Positions 37,833 through 46,508 of a stretch of DNA of 64,000 nt are shown here, one piece after another. The notes under the pieces were generated by a model. The model saw nothing but the letters and a program-made list of their open reading frames with translations, was not told the DNA's origin and made no database searches. This stretch comes from Exiguobacterium undae DSM 14481 (lineage in GTDB: Bacteria; Bacillota; Bacilli; Exiguobacteriales; Exiguobacteriaceae): the NCBI RefSeq assembly GCF_000620805.1, contig NZ_KK211187.1, positions 176,894 to 240,893 of the forward strand, given 5' to 3'. The position numbers and the translations under genes are program-made. The number at the start of each line of letters is the position of its first letter. Position 1 is the first letter of the stretch.

Positions 37833-39002
37833 TCAAGGAATTGGAAAAACAATCGTGAAGCGTGTTCCTTCATCTGGTGTTGAATCCAGTAAGATGACGG
37901 CTTCATGTGCATCCGCAATGGACCGGGCAATCGCTAGACCAAGGCCGGTGCCGGTCCCGTGGCGCGCGTGATCGCCCCGGAAAAAGCGTTCAAATACCTT
38001 ATCATGATTTTCTTTCGGAATTCCGATGCCGTGATCGGCGATGCTCAACCGGATATCAGAGGAAGTGTGTTGCAATTGGACTTCGATATCTGCATCGCTG
38101 TAAGCGGCGGCATTTTCTAAAAAAATCGTCACCAGTCGAATCAACTGATTCCGGTCGCCTTTGATAAAGAGATCAGCAGCCACGTCAAGATGAAGCGTAC
38201 GATCGGCTAAGGTGTGGCGGAAGCGGTCGGCGGTTTGCGTGACGAGTGTACTCATGTCGAGCAACGACATCGGACCGGGATGACCTTCCCGGGCAAGTAA
38301 CAGTAAATCGGAGACCAAGTATTGCATTGATGCAGTCTCTGACTTCAAATCATGTAAAATCGTTTTTCCTTCCGCGCTGAGTGGTTCGGTCTCCAATAGT
38401 TCAATGCCACTGTATAAAATCGTTAAGGGGGTACGCAGTTCGTGGGACGCATCAGACGTAAAACGCCGTTGCCGATCAAAGGCTTGTTGGACCGGTAAGA
38501 CGGATCGACCAGCCAAGACATAGCTGACGCCCATTAAGACGAGTGTCGAAAGAACGGTAATTCCCGCCAACATGGCAATCAACCGTTCCAACGTATCTTC
38601 TGTCGCTGAAATATCCTTCAAGAGAAGGGTGGATCCTTCCGGACTGGTCCGTTGATAAAGCAAAAAATGCTGACCGTCGGAAAAAATCTTTTCAGTCACT
38701 TTGTTTGAATCCAGGAATTTTCGGACGGGTTCTTTTGGCAGGTCGTCGGGCAGTCGTGTATAGCGTTCCGTCCCATCAGGATTAAAGAGTTGAAAATAAA
38801 TCGGATCCCGGATCACACGATCTTCCCCGTGTTCGATGCGTTCGAACAGATCACGATTCGAGACCGACTTTAATTGGTTCAACTCCGTTTGATCCAGCAA
38901 CCGGGCAGTCGTAAAATAGACCCCGATTAAAATCAAAATTAACAATAATAAAAACGTGCCGCTAAACAATAACGTCAAGCGTTTCCGGATCGTCTCAAGC
39001 AT
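37833..39002 (-). CDS. Sensor histidine kinase
   Basis: 389 residues. Helix (about 9-30), extracytoplasmic sensor of about 100 residues, helix (about 140-160), no clear HAMP, then HisKA with DASHELRTPLTIL (phospho-His) and HATPase_c boxes: N in FLENAAAYSD, G1 DHGIGIP, F ERFFRGD, G2 GTGLGLAI. Start ATG 39002 overlaps the response regulator stop by 8 bp; a GTG three codons earlier is an alternative. Partner of the adjacent regulator; the signal may be redox state or metal availability, judging only from flanking genes. Confidence 0.92.
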   Translation of the reverse strand: MLETIRKRLTLLFSGTFLLLLILILIGVYFTTARLLDQTELNQLKSVSNRDLFERIEHGEDRVIRDPIYFQLFNPDGTERYTRLPDDLPKEPVRKFLDSNKVTEKIFSDGQHFLLYQRTSPEGSTLLLKDISATEDTLERLIAMLAGITVLSTLVLMGVSYVLAGRSVLPVQQAFDRQRRFTSDASHELRTPLTILYSGIELLETEPLSAEGKTILHDLKSETASMQYLVSDLLLLAREGHPGPMSLLDMSTLVTQTADRFRHTLADRTLHLDVAADLFIKGDRNQLIRLVTIFLENAAAYSDADIEVQLQHTSSDIRLSIADHGIGIPKENHDKVFERFFRGDHARHGTGTGLGLAIARSIADAHEAVILLDSTPDEGTRFTIVFPIP

Positions 39003-39672
39003 GTGGATCACCGAGCCGGTAGCCGAAACCGCGGACGGTTTTGATCAAGGAAGGTGCACCTGCTGCATCCAGTTTTTTGCGGACAAGCCGAACAAGTGCA
39101 TCGAGCGCATTGTCGGTAATATCGGCCCCGATGCCCCAGACGACTTCAATGATCAATTCCCGCCCCATCACCTGTTCCGGACGACGCAGTAACAACGATA
39201 AAAACTCGAACTCACGGCGCGTCAAATCAAGGGGATGGTGGGCATAGGAAATCGTCTGCGTCGTAATATCGAGTTCCAGTTCCTGATAAGAAACGATCGA
39301 GATGAATGCTTTTTTCTGACGGCGGCTCAGAGCACGGAGTCTCGCTAACAGCTCGTTTGCCTGAAACGGTTTGACGAGATAATCGTCGGCCCCGCTGTCG
39401 AGTCCATGGACCAAATCAATTTCCGTATCGCGTGCCGTCAACATCAGGATACCGCCCTCGAAGCGTTCCCCCCGCAACTCGGTTGCAACTTCAATGCCAC
39501 TTTTATGCGGCATCATCCAATCGAGGACAAGCAAATCATAACGAAACGTCTGACACCGTTCGATGGCGGTTACCCCGTCATGTGCGACATCCACCTGGTA
39601 ACCGGCGCGTTCAAGATGAAGGCGTAACATTTTAGCCAGACGTTCATCATCTTCTGCAATCAAGACCCGCAT
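38995..39672 (-). CDS. OmpR/PhoB-family response regulator
   Basis: 225 residues. Receiver domain: acidic pair in IAEDDERL, phospho-acceptor Asp in LLVLDWMMP, Thr in MLTARD, Lys in YLVKPF. Winged-helix output from about 130, with LDLTRREFEFLSLLLRRPEQ and VRTVRGFGYRL-like ending (KTVRGFGYRLG). Start ATG 39672 is better spaced from AGGGGGA than the one two codons upstream. First gene of the two-component operon; its promoter faces that of the ApbE operon. Confidence 0.93.
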   Translation of the reverse strand: MRVLIAEDDERLAKMLRLHLERAGYQVDVAHDGVTAIERCQTFRYDLLVLDWMMPHKSGIEVATELRGERFEGGILMLTARDTEIDLVHGLDSGADDYLVKPFQANELLARLRALSRRQKKAFISIVSYQELELDITTQTISYAHHPLDLTRREFEFLSLLLRRPEQVMGRELIIEVVWGIGADITDNALDALVRLVRKKLDAAGAPSLIKTVRGFGYRLGDPHA

Positions 39673-39720
39673 CCTCATTCCCCCTGTCCCGTCGTTTTTC
39701 TTATTATCCCACAGTTGTCA

Positions 39721-39753
39721 TCAGCTAGTTGTCAGTTTTTATCGATACAGTAA
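39721..39753 (+). promoter_or_regulatory. Putative response-regulator box, ApbE operon promoter
   Basis: TCAGCTAGTTGTCAG (39721-39735), 10 nt, then TACAGTAA (39746-39753), where TACAGT may be the -10. 13 of 15 bases match the box before DUF2231, in the same orientation to the downstream gene. It lies between the divergent regulator gene and this operon, so it may also serve autoregulation. Confidence 0.6.
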
Positions 39754-39783
39754 AGATAACAGGAAACGAGAGGAGCAGGGACA

Positions 39784-40092
39784 ATGAAACCAAAACCATT
39801 TGCAAAGTGGATTGTTGGTCTGAGCAGCAGTGTTTTTTTAGGTCTTGCAATCGGTCAATTGAGTGTCGTTTCGAATGATCAGCCGGCAAATCCCGTTAAT
39901 ACAGGTGATTCCTATTCCGATGAAACGACGATTCCAAGTCAGCCGTCGCAAGGTGATGACGATGAGTGGGGTGAGTCAGATGAGGATAGTTATGAGGAGG
40001 ACGATGATGATGAAGGGTGGCAGAGCAACGAAACATCCGGCTTTGAACAGCCGAGCGGTGGAAGTGACGGACAGTCCAGTCATTCGAAATAG
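39784..40092 (+). CDS. Small membrane-anchored, very acidic protein
   Basis: 102 residues, no family recognised. One N-terminal helix (about 9-30) anchors an outside tail of 70 residues rich in Asp, Glu, Ser and Gly (for example DDDEWGESDEDSYEEDDDD). No FMN-binding DxxxSGAT-type site is visible. Such a tail could bind metal cations such as iron; that is inference from composition and from the reductase-like neighbour. GAGGAG before ATG. First gene of the operon. Confidence 0.65.
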   Translation: MKPKPFAKWIVGLSSSVFLGLAIGQLSVVSNDQPANPVNTGDSYSDETTIPSQPSQGDDDEWGESDEDSYEEDDDDEGWQSNETSGFEQPSGGSDGQSSHSK

Positions 40093-40105
40093 GAGGTGAA
40101 TCGGA

Positions 40106-40999
40106 ATGAATCGTCAGTTGTATGCGATGCATAACACCATTCGGTTCGTCACCGATCAACCGATCACAGAGGACGAATGGCAAACCATCGAACAATTTTT
40201 TCAATATGTCGACCGGCAATGGTCACGATTTGATCCGGCGAGTGAGGTCAGCCGACTAAATGGCCTGATGGTCGGAGAATCGCTCAGTGTCTCGTTACCG
40301 CTTGCACGCTTATTGCAACGTGCGATTCGTTACTTTGAACAGACGGAGCAGTATTTTTCGCCCTTTTTACTGGAACAGCAACAGGCAAATGGATACGACC
40401 GCTCGTTTCCATTCCAACGCGGCGTCGAATCGCTCAGGTTCGAATCTCCACCCGAGAGCAGTCCGTTTGTAGTGGAAGGATGCGACGTGACGCGAGTGAG
40501 TCACGGCACGATTGATTTAGGCGGCATTGGAAAAGGCGCAGCGGCAATGCTTGCGGCACAACGGTTACGGAAAAAACAACCGCGTGGTTTGATTGAGGCG
40601 GGAGGAGATGTCATCGTCTGGTCGGATACACAGCCGTGGAAGGTTGCGATCACCGATCCGCAGACGGAACAGGCGATTGCCGAAGTTCAGTTACGCCAAG
40701 GGGCGATTGCGACATCGAATCGGGTATACCGTTCGTGGAAGGTCGGGCAACGTACGAACCATCATTTGTTGAGCGGCAAAACAGGTCGGCCGATTGAAAC
40801 GGACGTTGTTCAAGTCACGGCTTCGGCGCCACAACTGTATGAAGCCGAAGTGATGACGAAGCTGGCGTTTCAGATGACGGAGGCGGAGCGACAGGACAAA
40901 CTGTTTAAATGGTTTCCGAAGGGACGACTTTTGTTGATGGATGAGTCAGGAAAAATGGTGGTGGAAGAGAAAGGGGGACAATCGATATGGACTGGATGA
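40106..40999 (+). CDS. apbE: ApbE-family FAD:protein FMN transferase
   Basis: 297 residues. WSRFDPASEVSRLN (FAD/Mg region), IDLGGIGKGAAA (about 141-152), GLIEAGGDVIVW, and GAIATSNRVYRSW fit ApbE, which moves FMN from FAD onto Thr/Ser of redox proteins. Typical ApbEs act outside the membrane; here no signal peptide or lipobox is seen, so the site of action is unclear. AGGAGGTGA before ATG. Its end overlaps the reductase-like gene by 13 bp. Confidence 0.88.
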   Translation: MNRQLYAMHNTIRFVTDQPITEDEWQTIEQFFQYVDRQWSRFDPASEVSRLNGLMVGESLSVSLPLARLLQRAIRYFEQTEQYFSPFLLEQQQANGYDRSFPFQRGVESLRFESPPESSPFVVEGCDVTRVSHGTIDLGGIGKGAAAMLAAQRLRKKQPRGLIEAGGDVIVWSDTQPWKVAITDPQTEQAIAEVQLRQGAIATSNRVYRSWKVGQRTNHHLLSGKTGRPIETDVVQVTASAPQLYEAEVMTKLAFQMTEAERQDKLFKWFPKGRLLLMDESGKMVVEEKGGQSIWTG

Positions 41000-41562
41000 A
41001 ATGGTTGTTTTCGACATGGACGATGATTCGTTTAAGCGGACTGACAGGTCACTTCTTTTTGACACTGTCTGTCTTGGCAGGATTACTCGGATCTTTTCCA
41101 GCCTTAAAAAAACAAAAAGCCCGTTTGCACAACATTCATCTGTACAGCGGATGGGCTGGGTTGCTTGCGATTATCCTGCACGCGACATTGATTGTCGTCG
41201 ATACGTATGCACCGTTAACGATTCTTGAAATCATCATCCCGGGAAATGCTTCGTATGAGCCTCTTTGGAACGCTTTCGGGACAATCAGTCTCTACCTGTT
41301 TGGTTTCGTATTGGTTACATCCGACTTCCTCAAGGAGACGCTCGGGAAAACATTATGGAAATTGACCCACTGGCTCGTCTTACCGGCATGGCTCCTGATG
41401 ACCCTTCACGGTATCTTCATCGGAACCGATACGGGAACACTCTTTACGACGATCTGGTATGGCTGTTCGACACTGACCTTATTCACGCTCGTGTTGTACC
41501 GGATGCAGTTACGACCAAACGTCAAAACACAAACAAAACAGGAATCCTCCGTATCAGGGTGA
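40987..41562 (+). CDS. Ferric-reductase-like/YedZ-type heme membrane protein
   Basis: 191 residues with about five or six membrane helices. Conserved His are placed as in ferric-reductase-like domains: GHFFL, HNIHLYSGW, ILHATLIV, LTHWLVLPAWLL and TLHGIF. It lacks the cytoplasmic FAD/NADPH domain, as in YedZ-like proteins, so electrons must come from elsewhere. AAAGGGGG before ATG; overlaps apbE. Likely moves electrons across the membrane to a flavinylated or metal acceptor; the acceptor is unidentified. Confidence 0.8.
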   Translation: MDWMKWLFSTWTMIRLSGLTGHFFLTLSVLAGLLGSFPALKKQKARLHNIHLYSGWAGLLAIILHATLIVVDTYAPLTILEIIIPGNASYEPLWNAFGTISLYLFGFVLVTSDFLKETLGKTLWKLTHWLVLPAWLLMTLHGIFIGTDTGTLFTTIWYGCSTLTLFTLVLYRMQLRPNVKTQTKQESSVSG

Positions 41563-41577
41563 GGATTCCTGTTTTTT
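41539..41577. terminator. Terminator between redox operon and hydrolase
   Basis: Stem CAGGAATCCTC/GAGGATTCCTG, six T on the plus strand. It overlaps the end of the membrane protein gene. Confidence 0.85.
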
Positions 41578-42361
41578 AGCGTTGTTGCAACCACGTTGTC
41601 CAAGACTGAAAGGCGTCTTCCCGGTTGTCGATGTAATTGTGATCGCTGTCGACGATGATTTCTTCAAACGTACTGGCATCTTGTAAGAGATCATGGTGTA
41701 GGGATTTAATGGATGTCTCGTCGCGTTCGGATGTGACAAGCAGCGCGGAACGGGTGCGCAGTTGCTCTTTTAGTGTCAGTAGATTCCACTCGGCATGGTT
41801 CTTGGTCAACTCTTTCAGCAATGTCTCCCCGTCGGTATGCGACAGGAAGGTCGCGCCGCGGCTGAGAACACCGCGCAAGGCTTCCTCATGTTCCGGATAC
41901 TCGAGTACCAACTGTCCGATCAAACCAAAATTAAAAGGCGAGATGCCGATATAATGGGCAATCGTCGGGACATTTGCAAAGGCATGAAGTCCGGCAAAAC
42001 CGCCCATGCTGTGACCAACGATTGTAATCTGATCAGCTGCAACATCGTGTTGTTCTGTAAAGGTAGGAGAAACAACGTGTTTCATGATCGCCGTTGCATC
42101 TTCGAGCGTATGGCGAAAACGGAAGGCACCGGGGCTGCCGATCGTGCCGCGATAGGAAGTGACGAGGACATGAAAACCAAGTTCCTGCAGTCGAACGGCC
42201 CAGTCCATGTTCAATTGTTTTCCGGGGAATCCGTGAAATAAGACGATCAAAGGAGCGGGACGCGTTAAGGCGGGGGAATACAGACGACAAAACAAGGACT
42301 CGTCTCCGCCGCTTTGAAGTTCAATCAGTGATAAACTCGCTTTCTTGGTGATGGTTTCCAT
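41576..42361 (-). CDS. Alpha/beta hydrolase
   Basis: 261 residues. LIVLFHGFPGK holds the oxyanion region, nucleophile Ser in IVGHSMGGFAG, acid probably in ERDETS, and His in VDSDHNYIDN. Cytoplasmic esterase/acylhydrolase-like enzyme of unknown substrate. ATG 42361 is preferred to the GTG three codons upstream because AAGGAG is then 8 nt away. Single gene. Confidence 0.85.
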   Translation of the reverse strand: METITKKASLSLIELQSGGDESLFCRLYSPALTRPAPLIVLFHGFPGKQLNMDWAVRLQELGFHVLVTSYRGTIGSPGAFRFRHTLEDATAIMKHVVSPTFTEQHDVAADQITIVGHSMGGFAGLHAFANVPTIAHYIGISPFNFGLIGQLVLEYPEHEEALRGVLSRGATFLSHTDGETLLKELTKNHAEWNLLTLKEQLRTRSALLVTSERDETSIKSLHHDLLQDASTFEEIIVDSDHNYIDNREDAFQSWTTWLQQR

Positions 42362-42456
42362 GACATCCACTCCTTCTGAAAAGTTTCTTCTGTCATTTAG
42401 TGTGATACAAATCTACGAACAAGGCAATCGTTAAGTCTATGAATTAAAAAAAGAAT

Positions 42457-42509
42457 GAAAAAACGACGGTTGTCTGATTCAGTGGGACACTGAAATCAAC
42501 CCCCGTCGT
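42457..42509 (-). terminator. Terminator of yfmM
   Basis: Minus-strand stem ACGACGG/CCGTCGT with further internal pairing TCAGTG/CACTGA, then T run. Confidence 0.75.
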
Positions 42510-42525
42510 ATGTTTCCAGCGAAAC

Positions 42526-44082
42526 TTAGAAGACCTTCGTCGTCCACGATTCACAATTCCATAAGTCCGTCGCGACGGCTTCATAAAATTCCGGTTCGTG
42601 TGAAATCAACAGAACCGTTCCTTTATAGGCTTGCAACGCACGTTTTAATTCTTCTTTTGCTTCGACATCCAAGTGGTTTGTCGGCTCATCGAGAACCAGA
42701 ATATTCGATTCCGTGTTCATCAATTTACAAAGGCGGACCTTCGCTTTTTCGCCACCACTGAGGACTTCGATTTTCGATTCGATGTGTTTTGTCATCAGTC
42801 CACATTTCGCGAGCATTGCCCGGACCTGTTGCTGCGTCAAGGACGGGAAGGTGCCCCAAATTTCCTCGATACACGTATTCGAATTCTTTTCCTTGATCTC
42901 CTGTTCGAAATAGCCGATATGGAGATTTTCGCCGCGTTCGACCGTACCGGAAACGGATGGAATCTCGCCAAGCAAACTCTTCAAAAGAGTGGACTTCCCG
43001 ATTCCGTTTGCTCCGTGTAAGGCGATTTTTTGACCACGTTCGATCATCAAATCAAGCGGGCGCGAGAGGGGTTCGTCATATCCGATGACAAGTCCCTTCG
43101 CCTCAAACATCAACTTGCTTGGAGTCCGAGCCGTCTGGAAATGAAACTCCGGTTTCGGACGTTCTTGCGCGAGTTCGATGACATCCATCTTATCGAGTTT
43201 TTTCTGACGGGACATCGCCATGTTTCGTGTCGAGACACGTGCTTTGTTCCGGGCAACGAAGTCCTTCAGCTCAGAGATTTCCTGCTGTTGGCGTTTGAAC
43301 GCCGACTCATGCTGCTTTTTCTTTGCCTCATGGACCGTCAAGAAATTGTCGTAATCGCCGACATAACGGTTGAGCCCTTGATTCTCCATATGATAAATCA
43401 AGTTGATCACACTATTTAAGAATGGAATGTCGTGTGAAATCAGAATGAAAGCATTCTCGTAGTCATTGAGGTATCGTTTCAACCACTCGATGTGCTGGAC
43501 ATCAAGGTAGTTGGTCGGCTCATCCAGCAACAGGATATCTGGTTTTTCAAGCAACAGTTTTGCGAGCAGGATCTTTGTCCGTTGTCCGCCACTGAGCTCT
43601 TGCACGTCACGATCGAGTCCAATTTCATCGAGACCTAACCCACGCGCGATTTCTTCGACTTTCGCATCAATCGTATAAAAGTCATTGTTCGTTAAGATGT
43701 CTTGTAAGACACCTACTTCTTCTAACATTTTTTCGAGTTCGTCTGGTTCGACTTCGCCCATTTTCGTATAGAGATCATTGATTTCCTGCTCGATGTCGAA
43801 CAAGTATTGGAATGCTCCTTTTAAGGCATCACGGATCGTGAGCCCTTTCGAAAGAACGGCGTGCTGATCCAGATAGCCGACGCGGACATGTTTCGCCCAT
43901 TCGACTTTTCCTTCATCCGGTTCAAGCTGTGAAGTGATGATATTCATGAACGTCGATTTTCCCTCGCCGTTGGCTCCGACGAGACCGATGTGTTCCCCTT
44001 TTAACAAGCGGAACGAGACATCTTCGAAAATCGCACGATCGCCAAAACCGTGGCTTAAGTTTGATACCGTTAAAATACTCAT
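42526..44082 (-). CDS. yfmM: ABC-F family ATPase YfmM-like
   Basis: 518 residues, two complete ABC domains and no membrane part. P-loops GANGEGKST (about 37-45) and GANGIGKST; signatures LSGGQRTKILLA and LSGGEKAKVRL; Walker B LLLDEPTNYLD and LVLDEPTNHLD. Linker with KKKQHESAFKRQQQEISELK is a charged coiled coil. Sequence and length match Bacillus YfmM. Unlike ykpA at the window's left end, both NBDs look catalytic. GGGAG before ATG. Confidence 0.92.
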   Translation of the reverse strand: MSILTVSNLSHGFGDRAIFEDVSFRLLKGEHIGLVGANGEGKSTFMNIITSQLEPDEGKVEWAKHVRVGYLDQHAVLSKGLTIRDALKGAFQYLFDIEQEINDLYTKMGEVEPDELEKMLEEVGVLQDILTNNDFYTIDAKVEEIARGLGLDEIGLDRDVQELSGGQRTKILLAKLLLEKPDILLLDEPTNYLDVQHIEWLKRYLNDYENAFILISHDIPFLNSVINLIYHMENQGLNRYVGDYDNFLTVHEAKKKQHESAFKRQQQEISELKDFVARNKARVSTRNMAMSRQKKLDKMDVIELAQERPKPEFHFQTARTPSKLMFEAKGLVIGYDEPLSRPLDLMIERGQKIALHGANGIGKSTLLKSLLGEIPSVSGTVERGENLHIGYFEQEIKEKNSNTCIEEIWGTFPSLTQQQVRAMLAKCGLMTKHIESKIEVLSGGEKAKVRLCKLMNTESNILVLDEPTNHLDVEAKEELKRALQAYKGTVLLISHEPEFYEAVATDLWNCESWTTKVF

Positions 44083-44109
44083 AACTACTCCCTTATTTCA
44101 CGAATTCAA

Positions 44110-44283
44110 TTAGACGCCTGTCCGTTTTTTCTGGTTGTTCGTTTTTTTCGTTTTTTGGCTTGTCATCTGTTTTGTTTCTGTTCCGCGCAAACCGGTCGGA
44201 CGTTTTGTTTGTGATTGTTTTTTTGCTTTTAACTGCTCGATCATTGCTTCTTGAAGCGATAATTTTTTTGGTTGTTCGCTCAT
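44110..44283 (-). CDS. 57-residue basic protein
   Basis: Small ORF with AGGTGA 6-7 nt before ATG. The product starts MSEQPKKLSLQEAMIEQLKA and becomes Lys/Gln/Thr-rich (TKRPTGLRGTETKQ, KKTNNQKKRTGV), so it is strongly basic. Possibly an RNA- or ribosome-associated protein; no family recognised. It stops 27 bp before yfmM and is likely co-transcribed with it. Confidence 0.65.
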   Translation of the reverse strand: MSEQPKKLSLQEAMIEQLKAKKQSQTKRPTGLRGTETKQMTSQKTKKTNNQKKRTGV

Positions 44284-44369
44284 GTGTGTTCACCTCGATT
44301 AATTCGTTCTTATCATCTAGTATGCCAAAAAAAACGTCTCTTGAAAACGAACTATGCTTATTTCTTTCA

Positions 44370-44816
44370 TTAAATGATTTCTTCACCAAGGTAAATGACG
44401 TAACAATTCCGGTCGAGATCAATCTCACAGCTGTCTCGTTCGAACACCCCGTGATCGGGAACGCTCAGTTTGTCCTTGATCAGAAAGCGCATCGCTTGAA
44501 TATGATTCGGGACGGTCACTGTCTTGAGAACCGGGTGGGGACTGTGATCTTGGAAGCGTCTGAACTCCAAGTGAATCTGGTGCGGAGGATAGACACGGTC
44601 ACTCGGATCGCGGGGCGAAGCTTCGACATGATCCACGATCAACTGATCGTATTCGCCGTCCATTTCATTGGACCGTAATTCGTACAAGTGACCTTCGATG
44701 ATATGGAATTCACACAATTGATGGGCGATGATCTCATCCGGCTCGATGGCAAACCGGCTGTATTGATAAATCGATTTGAATTCATTTTGATCTTCGACAT
44801 AATAGGCAAGTGACAT
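44370..44816 (-). CDS. Conserved-looking hypothetical protein
   Basis: 148 residues, no known domain. Acidic, soluble, no signal or helix: opens SLAYYVEDQNEFKSIYQYSR, contains two Cys (LCEFHI, DSCEID) and ends CYVIYLGEEII. GAGGAGGAAA before ATG 44816, which excludes a longer reading through the promoter. It is upstream of the 57-residue ORF in the same direction. Confidence 0.65.
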   Translation of the reverse strand: MSLAYYVEDQNEFKSIYQYSRFAIEPDEIIAHQLCEFHIIEGHLYELRSNEMDGEYDQLIVDHVEASPRDPSDRVYPPHQIHLEFRRFQDHSPHPVLKTVTVPNHIQAMRFLIKDKLSVPDHGVFERDSCEIDLDRNCYVIYLGEEII

Positions 44817-44949
44817 TTGATTTCCTCCTCGAATCTTCTTAGTTGTTCTACTGCGTGGAACAAAAAAAGTTCCGGTGCGACAGAGAAACTTTTTTGCTGG
44901 AAAAAGCGTATACTTAGAATAACAAATGGTCATGAAAGGGGTATGAGAT

Positions 44950-45288
44950 GTGAGTTGGATGAAACAAGCGACACTTGCAGCCACGTTATTGATCGGGACG
45001 ACACTCAGTGGGTGCGGAGCGGATGATGCGAGGGCGGAGCGTCCGGATGATCCGGATTGTGACGACTATGAATATGATAACGATGAAGGCGTCTGGTATT
45101 GCGATGATGCAAGCTCGACCCATTCCGGTTTCTTTTATTGGGGAGGAAGTTATTTTGCCTCACGTGCCCTGATGCATAGTGCCATGCGAACGAAAGGCTA
45201 CACGCCGAAATCGAAAGAAGTTAAAAGTTATAACGCCAAGACGAAAGGGTTCGGAACGGGATCTTCGTCCGGTTTCTTCGGCGGATGA
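44950..45288 (+). CDS. YgiB-like small lipoprotein
   Basis: 112 residues. Signal sequence with lipobox LSGC (Cys about residue 22), then an acidic region with two Cys pairs (DCDDYEYDNDEGVWYCDD), and a Ser/Gly/Phe-rich end GFGTGSSSGFFGG. Its position before a YgiC-type ligase gene mirrors ygiB-ygiC of enterobacteria, and the C-terminal texture is similar. GTG start, AAAGGGG upstream. Stop overlaps the next ATG (ATGA). Confidence 0.7.
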   Translation: MSWMKQATLAATLLIGTTLSGCGADDARAERPDDPDCDDYEYDNDEGVWYCDDASSTHSGFFYWGGSYFASRALMHSAMRTKGYTPKSKEVKSYNAKTKGFGTGSSSGFFGG

Positions 45289-46508
45289 ACGAGCGTCAGA
45301 AACTGTATGGGGACATGGAATCGTTTTGGGATGTACTCGACGGAGAGGTCTATGCGTTGACTGAAGCCATGCCGGTCCCGAAGGAAACGATTGACAACTT
45401 ACGGACGGCGGCACGGGATGCCTACTCGATTTTTGAGAAGGTCATCCCGATTCTTTGGACGATGGATGATGAAGGGTTGATTGAACTGGGGTTTCCGAAA
45501 GTCGCATTGCCCTTTCTCCGCTTACAGACGATGCGGCCTCTGTCGATCATCAGCCGGTTTGATTTCATCGTCAGCGGGGAAAAAATTTCTGTGATGGAAT
45601 GGAATGCGGATACACCGACGTTCATCAAAGAATCGTTTGAAGTCAACGATCGAATTGCCGAAAAAGTAGGGTTGGACTCAATCAACGACGGACAATCAAA
45701 ACAGTTGGCCGAGAGTGTACGTCGTGCCGTCGAGGCGGCAGAACACCGGATGAATCAGGTACCGCATGTCGTTTTCACATCACACGGCGACAACATCGAG
45801 GACCGGTGGACGACTGAGTATTTACAACGATTTGTAGCCGGTGCTACATACTGTCCGCTCAATGAATTGGAAATACGGGCAGAAGATGGCTTGTATGATC
45901 AACAGGGACGACGCATCGATATTCTGTACCGCCAAACGTTTCCGATCGAAATGGCGTTGCTCGACCGTGATGAAAACGGAAGAGAACTGGGGGTTTTGTT
46001 GCTTCAACTCGTCGAGATGGGATTACTCGAAATCATTAATCCGCCGTCCGCTTTCCTGATGCAGGCAAAGTCGGTCTTGGCCTTGATTTGGCTGTTACAT
46101 GAAACGAGCCATGAGTATCTGACAGCAGCGGAACATGACATCATTGAGCGGTATTTTTTGCCGACCTATTTAGAACCGACCGCCTTTTTAGAACGACATC
46201 AAGCGTTCGTTGAAAAACCGATTTTTGGGCGAGAAGGGGACACGGTGACGATCCATCAAGGGAATGGAGCAGTCATGTACAGCAATGAACAACGGTCCTT
46301 TGCCGATCAATCGGCTGTTTACCAACAATACCAACCGTTGCCGACTTGGCAGCTGCAAGACGGAGCGGAAGTCGCTTACATGTTTGGCGTGTTTGTGCTG
46401 GGTGGACGCCCAAGTGCCGTCGGTGTCCGGGCAGGTGAACGAATTACCGGCAATCGGTCTTACTTTTTACCAATCGGGCAGCACAAAAATCAAGAGGAGG
46501 ATGGATGA
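45285..46508 (+). CDS. Glutathionylspermidine-synthase-family ligase (YgiC-like)
   Basis: 407 residues, ATP-grasp-like C-terminal domain of glutathionylspermidine synthase without the amidase domain. Landmarks: SRFDFIVSGEKISVMEWNAD, SPNPPSAFLMQAKSVLALIW-like segment (INPPSAFLMQAKSVL), FVEKPIFGREG and AYMFGVFVLGGRPSAVGVRAG. Stand-alone members such as YgiC/YjfC are proposed peptide or amine ligases; substrate unknown. Translationally coupled to the lipoprotein gene, and its stop overlaps the next gene. Confidence 0.85.
   Translation: MNERQKLYGDMESFWDVLDGEVYALTEAMPVPKETIDNLRTAARDAYSIFEKVIPILWTMDDEGLIELGFPKVALPFLRLQTMRPLSIISRFDFIVSGEKISVMEWNADTPTFIKESFEVNDRIAEKVGLDSINDGQSKQLAESVRRAVEAAEHRMNQVPHVVFTSHGDNIEDRWTTEYLQRFVAGATYCPLNELEIRAEDGLYDQQGRRIDILYRQTFPIEMALLDRDENGRELGVLLLQLVEMGLLEIINPPSAFLMQAKSVLALIWLLHETSHEYLTAAEHDIIERYFLPTYLEPTAFLERHQAFVEKPIFGREGDTVTIHQGNGAVMYSNEQRSFADQSAVYQQYQPLPTWQLQDGAEVAYMFGVFVLGGRPSAVGVRAGERITGNRSYFLPIGQHKNQEEDG

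Noticed and set aside
44093-44428. 111-codon minus-strand frame near yfmM
   Set aside because: A different frame here has a good ribosome site, a natural start and a sensible 57-residue product (44110-44283). The longer frame runs through the intergenic region.
44160-44678. 172-codon plus-strand frame opposite the 148-residue hypothetical gene
   Set aside because: It spans two minus-strand genes and the gap between them, and has no ribosome site.
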